Origin: Euryarchaeota archaeon UBA439 | Lineage (GTDB): Archaea > Thermoplasmatota > Poseidoniia > Poseidoniales > Thalassarchaeaceae | Assembly: GCA_002497245.1 (NCBI GenBank) | Contig: DANB01000023.1 | Span: 2,579-65,529, forward strand | Direction: 5' to 3' | DNA length: 62,951 nucleotides | Shown here: positions 61,730 to 62,951 of the stretch, piece after piece | Numbering within the stretch: position 1 is the first letter of the stretch | How the letters are laid out: every line of letters begins with the position of its first letter | The notes under the pieces: generated by a model | Seen by the model: the letters and a program-made list of their open reading frames with translations, nothing else | Database searches by the model: none | What the model was told of the DNA's origin: nothing | Made by a program: the position numbers and the translations under genes

Positions 61730-62951
61730 TTAATGGGAATCAGACCAAGTTTTAGGATGTAATAGAACTAGAACTGTCAGTAACTCTAGACGACCGAACC
61801 ACATTAAAATAGATGTCCAGAATAACGTTACTTCGCCCATACTCGACCAAGTGGCTGTAGGACCGTATGATCCTAAAGCGGGACCAGTGTTTCCAAGAGA
61901 TGATACAACTACAGAGAGTACATCTTCTATATTCCAAGTCGGCTCTAGGAATGAGATAAATAACATTGAAGACATAGCAAGAACTAGCCAAGCACTAATC
62001 ATTCCTAAAACAATAAAGACTTGTTCTTCATCAATAACTTCTTCATTTACTCTCATTGCTATAACTTTCTTTGGTTGAATTATACGTAAGACTTCTCTCT
62101 TGGCTAATTCAAAAGCGACGCGGATTCTTAGTACCTTTAGGCCTCCACCAGTTGAGCCAGCGGAAGCACCAACTATCATCAATAATAGCAAAACAAATTG
62201 ACTGAATACTGGCCAAGTAGAGAAATCAGTTGAAGAATAACCAGTACTAGAAATAGAAATTGCTTGGAACGCGGTATGCCTTAGGGTCTCTAGTAAACTA
62301 TGTCCCTGATTATCAGCACGGAGAAGATTCACTGCCATTGCCACCCATGCAACTAAAATAATTAAGAGATAAACTCGTAATTCTTCATCTTTGAAAGCCT
62401 CTTTTCCTCTACCCGCAATTATTAGATGATAAAGACTGTAATTAATACAAGTTAGTACCATAAAAACCATTATTATTGATTCAATCAAAGCAGAATCAAA
62501 TGCAGTTATTCCTGCATCAGTTGTACCGAAACCACCCGATGCAAGAGTTGTCATTGAGTAATTAAGAGAATCGAAAATAGACATCTCTCCTACGAAATAT
62601 AATAACCCTAATTCGAAAACAGTTAGTACAGTATAAATTAACCATAATCTCCTAGCAGTGAATTGTAGGTTGGGACCTAATCGAGATAGTGAGGGCCCTG
62701 TTAATTCTGCTCGTGCTAGATTCATACCACCTCCAAGAATACTAGAAAATATCATTAAACCAAGCATTATTACTCCGATACCTCCGAGCCATTGAGTTAA
62801 AGAACGCCACAAAATAATGCTTCTTTTTTGCTCTGCTATACAATCTATATCATCACTTACCATATTTTCTAAAGCATTTATACAAACTGGACTTACTGAT
62901 GAATCTATTACTGTAGCTCCTGTAGTAGTAATACCTGACATACTTTCAAAA
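61730..62951 (-). CDS. Potassium transporter TrkH, 5'-truncated by window edge
   Basis: The visible 406 residues are the C-terminal part of TrkH. The reading frame continues past 62951 (…FESMSGITTTGATV), so the true start lies outside. Selectivity-filter loops are SGITTTGATV, LASGGFGTTD, SISSTGYSSTD and LGNTGPALG. Together they form four pore loops, in a membrane protein with eight helices in this part. TrkH takes up K+ (with TrkA). No trkA is in the window. Confidence 0.92.
   Translation of the reverse strand, partial: FESMSGITTTGATVIDSSVSPVCINALENMVSDDIDCIAEQKRSIILWRSLTQWLGGIGVIMLGLMIFSSILGGGMNLARAELTGPSLSRLGPNLQFTARRLWLIYTVLTVFELGLLYFVGEMSIFDSLNYSMTTLASGGFGTTDAGITAFDSALIESIIMVFMVLTCINYSLYHLIIAGRGKEAFKDEELRVYLLIILVAWVAMAVNLLRADNQGHSLLETLRHTAFQAISISSTGYSSTDFSTWPVFSQFVLLLLMIVGASAGSTGGGLKVLRIRVAFELAKREVLRIIQPKKVIAMRVNEEVIDEEQVFIVLGMISAWLVLAMSSMLFISFLEPTWNIEDVLSVVVSSLGNTGPALGSYGPTATWSSMGEVTLFWTSILMWFGRLELLTVLVLLHPKTWSDSH

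Noticed and set aside
1..62951. Mobile elements, CRISPR arrays or prophage
   Set aside because: No transposase, integrase, cas gene, phage structural gene or regularly spaced direct repeats were seen; the gene order is that of an ordinary chromosomal core.

Overview
The window is a dense, AT-rich stretch of an archaeal chromosome. Archaeal identity rests on several genes: split PriS primase, RfcL, aEF-2 with a diphthamide-type motif, uS12/uS7, the exosome subunits Rrp4/Rrp41/Rrp42, eL43, Pcc1, prefoldin beta, proteasome alpha, SBDS, TiaS, Tpt1, isopentenyl phosphate kinase and an archaeosortase. Many bacterial- or eukaryote-like metabolic genes are mixed in: acyl-CoA dehydrogenase, thiolase, DnaJ, type I IDI, IscA/IBA57-like proteins and a YdeP-type molybdoenzyme. 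This blend, with the AT-rich composition and compact layout, best fits a pelagic Poseidoniia archaeon (Marine Group II, possibly the AT-rich MGIIb side, or MGIII). The assignment is inference and was not computed.

Layout. 1-2264: 3' part of an acyl-CoA dehydrogenase, a DUF4149 membrane protein, an NTF2-like protein and an FMN reductase. 2354-9108: a TPR protein, then a molybdoenzyme module (FdhF/YdeP-like plus FdhD) divergent from an Fe-S assembly pair (IscA-like, IBA57/YgfZ-like), then a membrane protein. 9256-13944: small membrane proteins, a methyltransferase-ChaN fusion, an RDD-like protein with a Lys/Ala-rich tail and an acidic polyproline protein. 14014-18891: PriS and menaquinone genes mqnD, mqnA and mqnE of the futalosine route, with a half-length deoxyhypusine-hydroxylase-like HEAT protein abutting mqnD. 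19043-26993: split transketolase, ProRS, CoaBC, thiolase and Tpt1. 27410-31600: isopentenyl phosphate kinase, an IDI-prenyl synthase fusion, an FAH-family enzyme and DnaJ. 31644-38277: an RND protein, then uS12-uS7-EF-2. 38415-42195: UbiD-family decarboxylase, TPR proteins, Nudix and prefoldin beta. 42196-46464: the proteasome/SBDS/exosome/eL43/Pcc1 superoperon. 46564-62951: Dph6, PurB, a degenerate RecA-like protein, TiaS, GmhB- and GmhA-like enzymes, archaeosortase, a giant Lhr helicase, GlyRS, RfcL and a TrkH cut by the window end.

How the genes fit together. IPK, the IDI-prenyl synthase fusion and a UbiD-family decarboxylase (a candidate anhydromevalonate-phosphate decarboxylase) suggest the archaeal mevalonate route to C20 lipid precursors. 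EF-2 and Dph6 are both present for diphthamide. The GmhA/GmhB-like pair and the archaeosortase point to surface glycan and surface-protein processing. The strongest candidate for something undescribed is the half-length DOHH-like protein at 16408-16887, which closely resembles the C-terminal half of the eukaryotic enzyme. A protein with a six-proline run, a plausible client of IF5A, is encoded nearby.

I see no rRNA, tRNA, CRISPR array, insertion sequence or prophage. No stretch longer than about 200 bases lacks a gene. Intergenic regions hold promoters, a few Shine-Dalgarno sites and three short perfect or near-perfect hairpins. Start codons are ambiguous for several genes because leaderless (TATA about 27 bases upstream) and SD-led starts appear to coexist; TTG and GTG starts are used.
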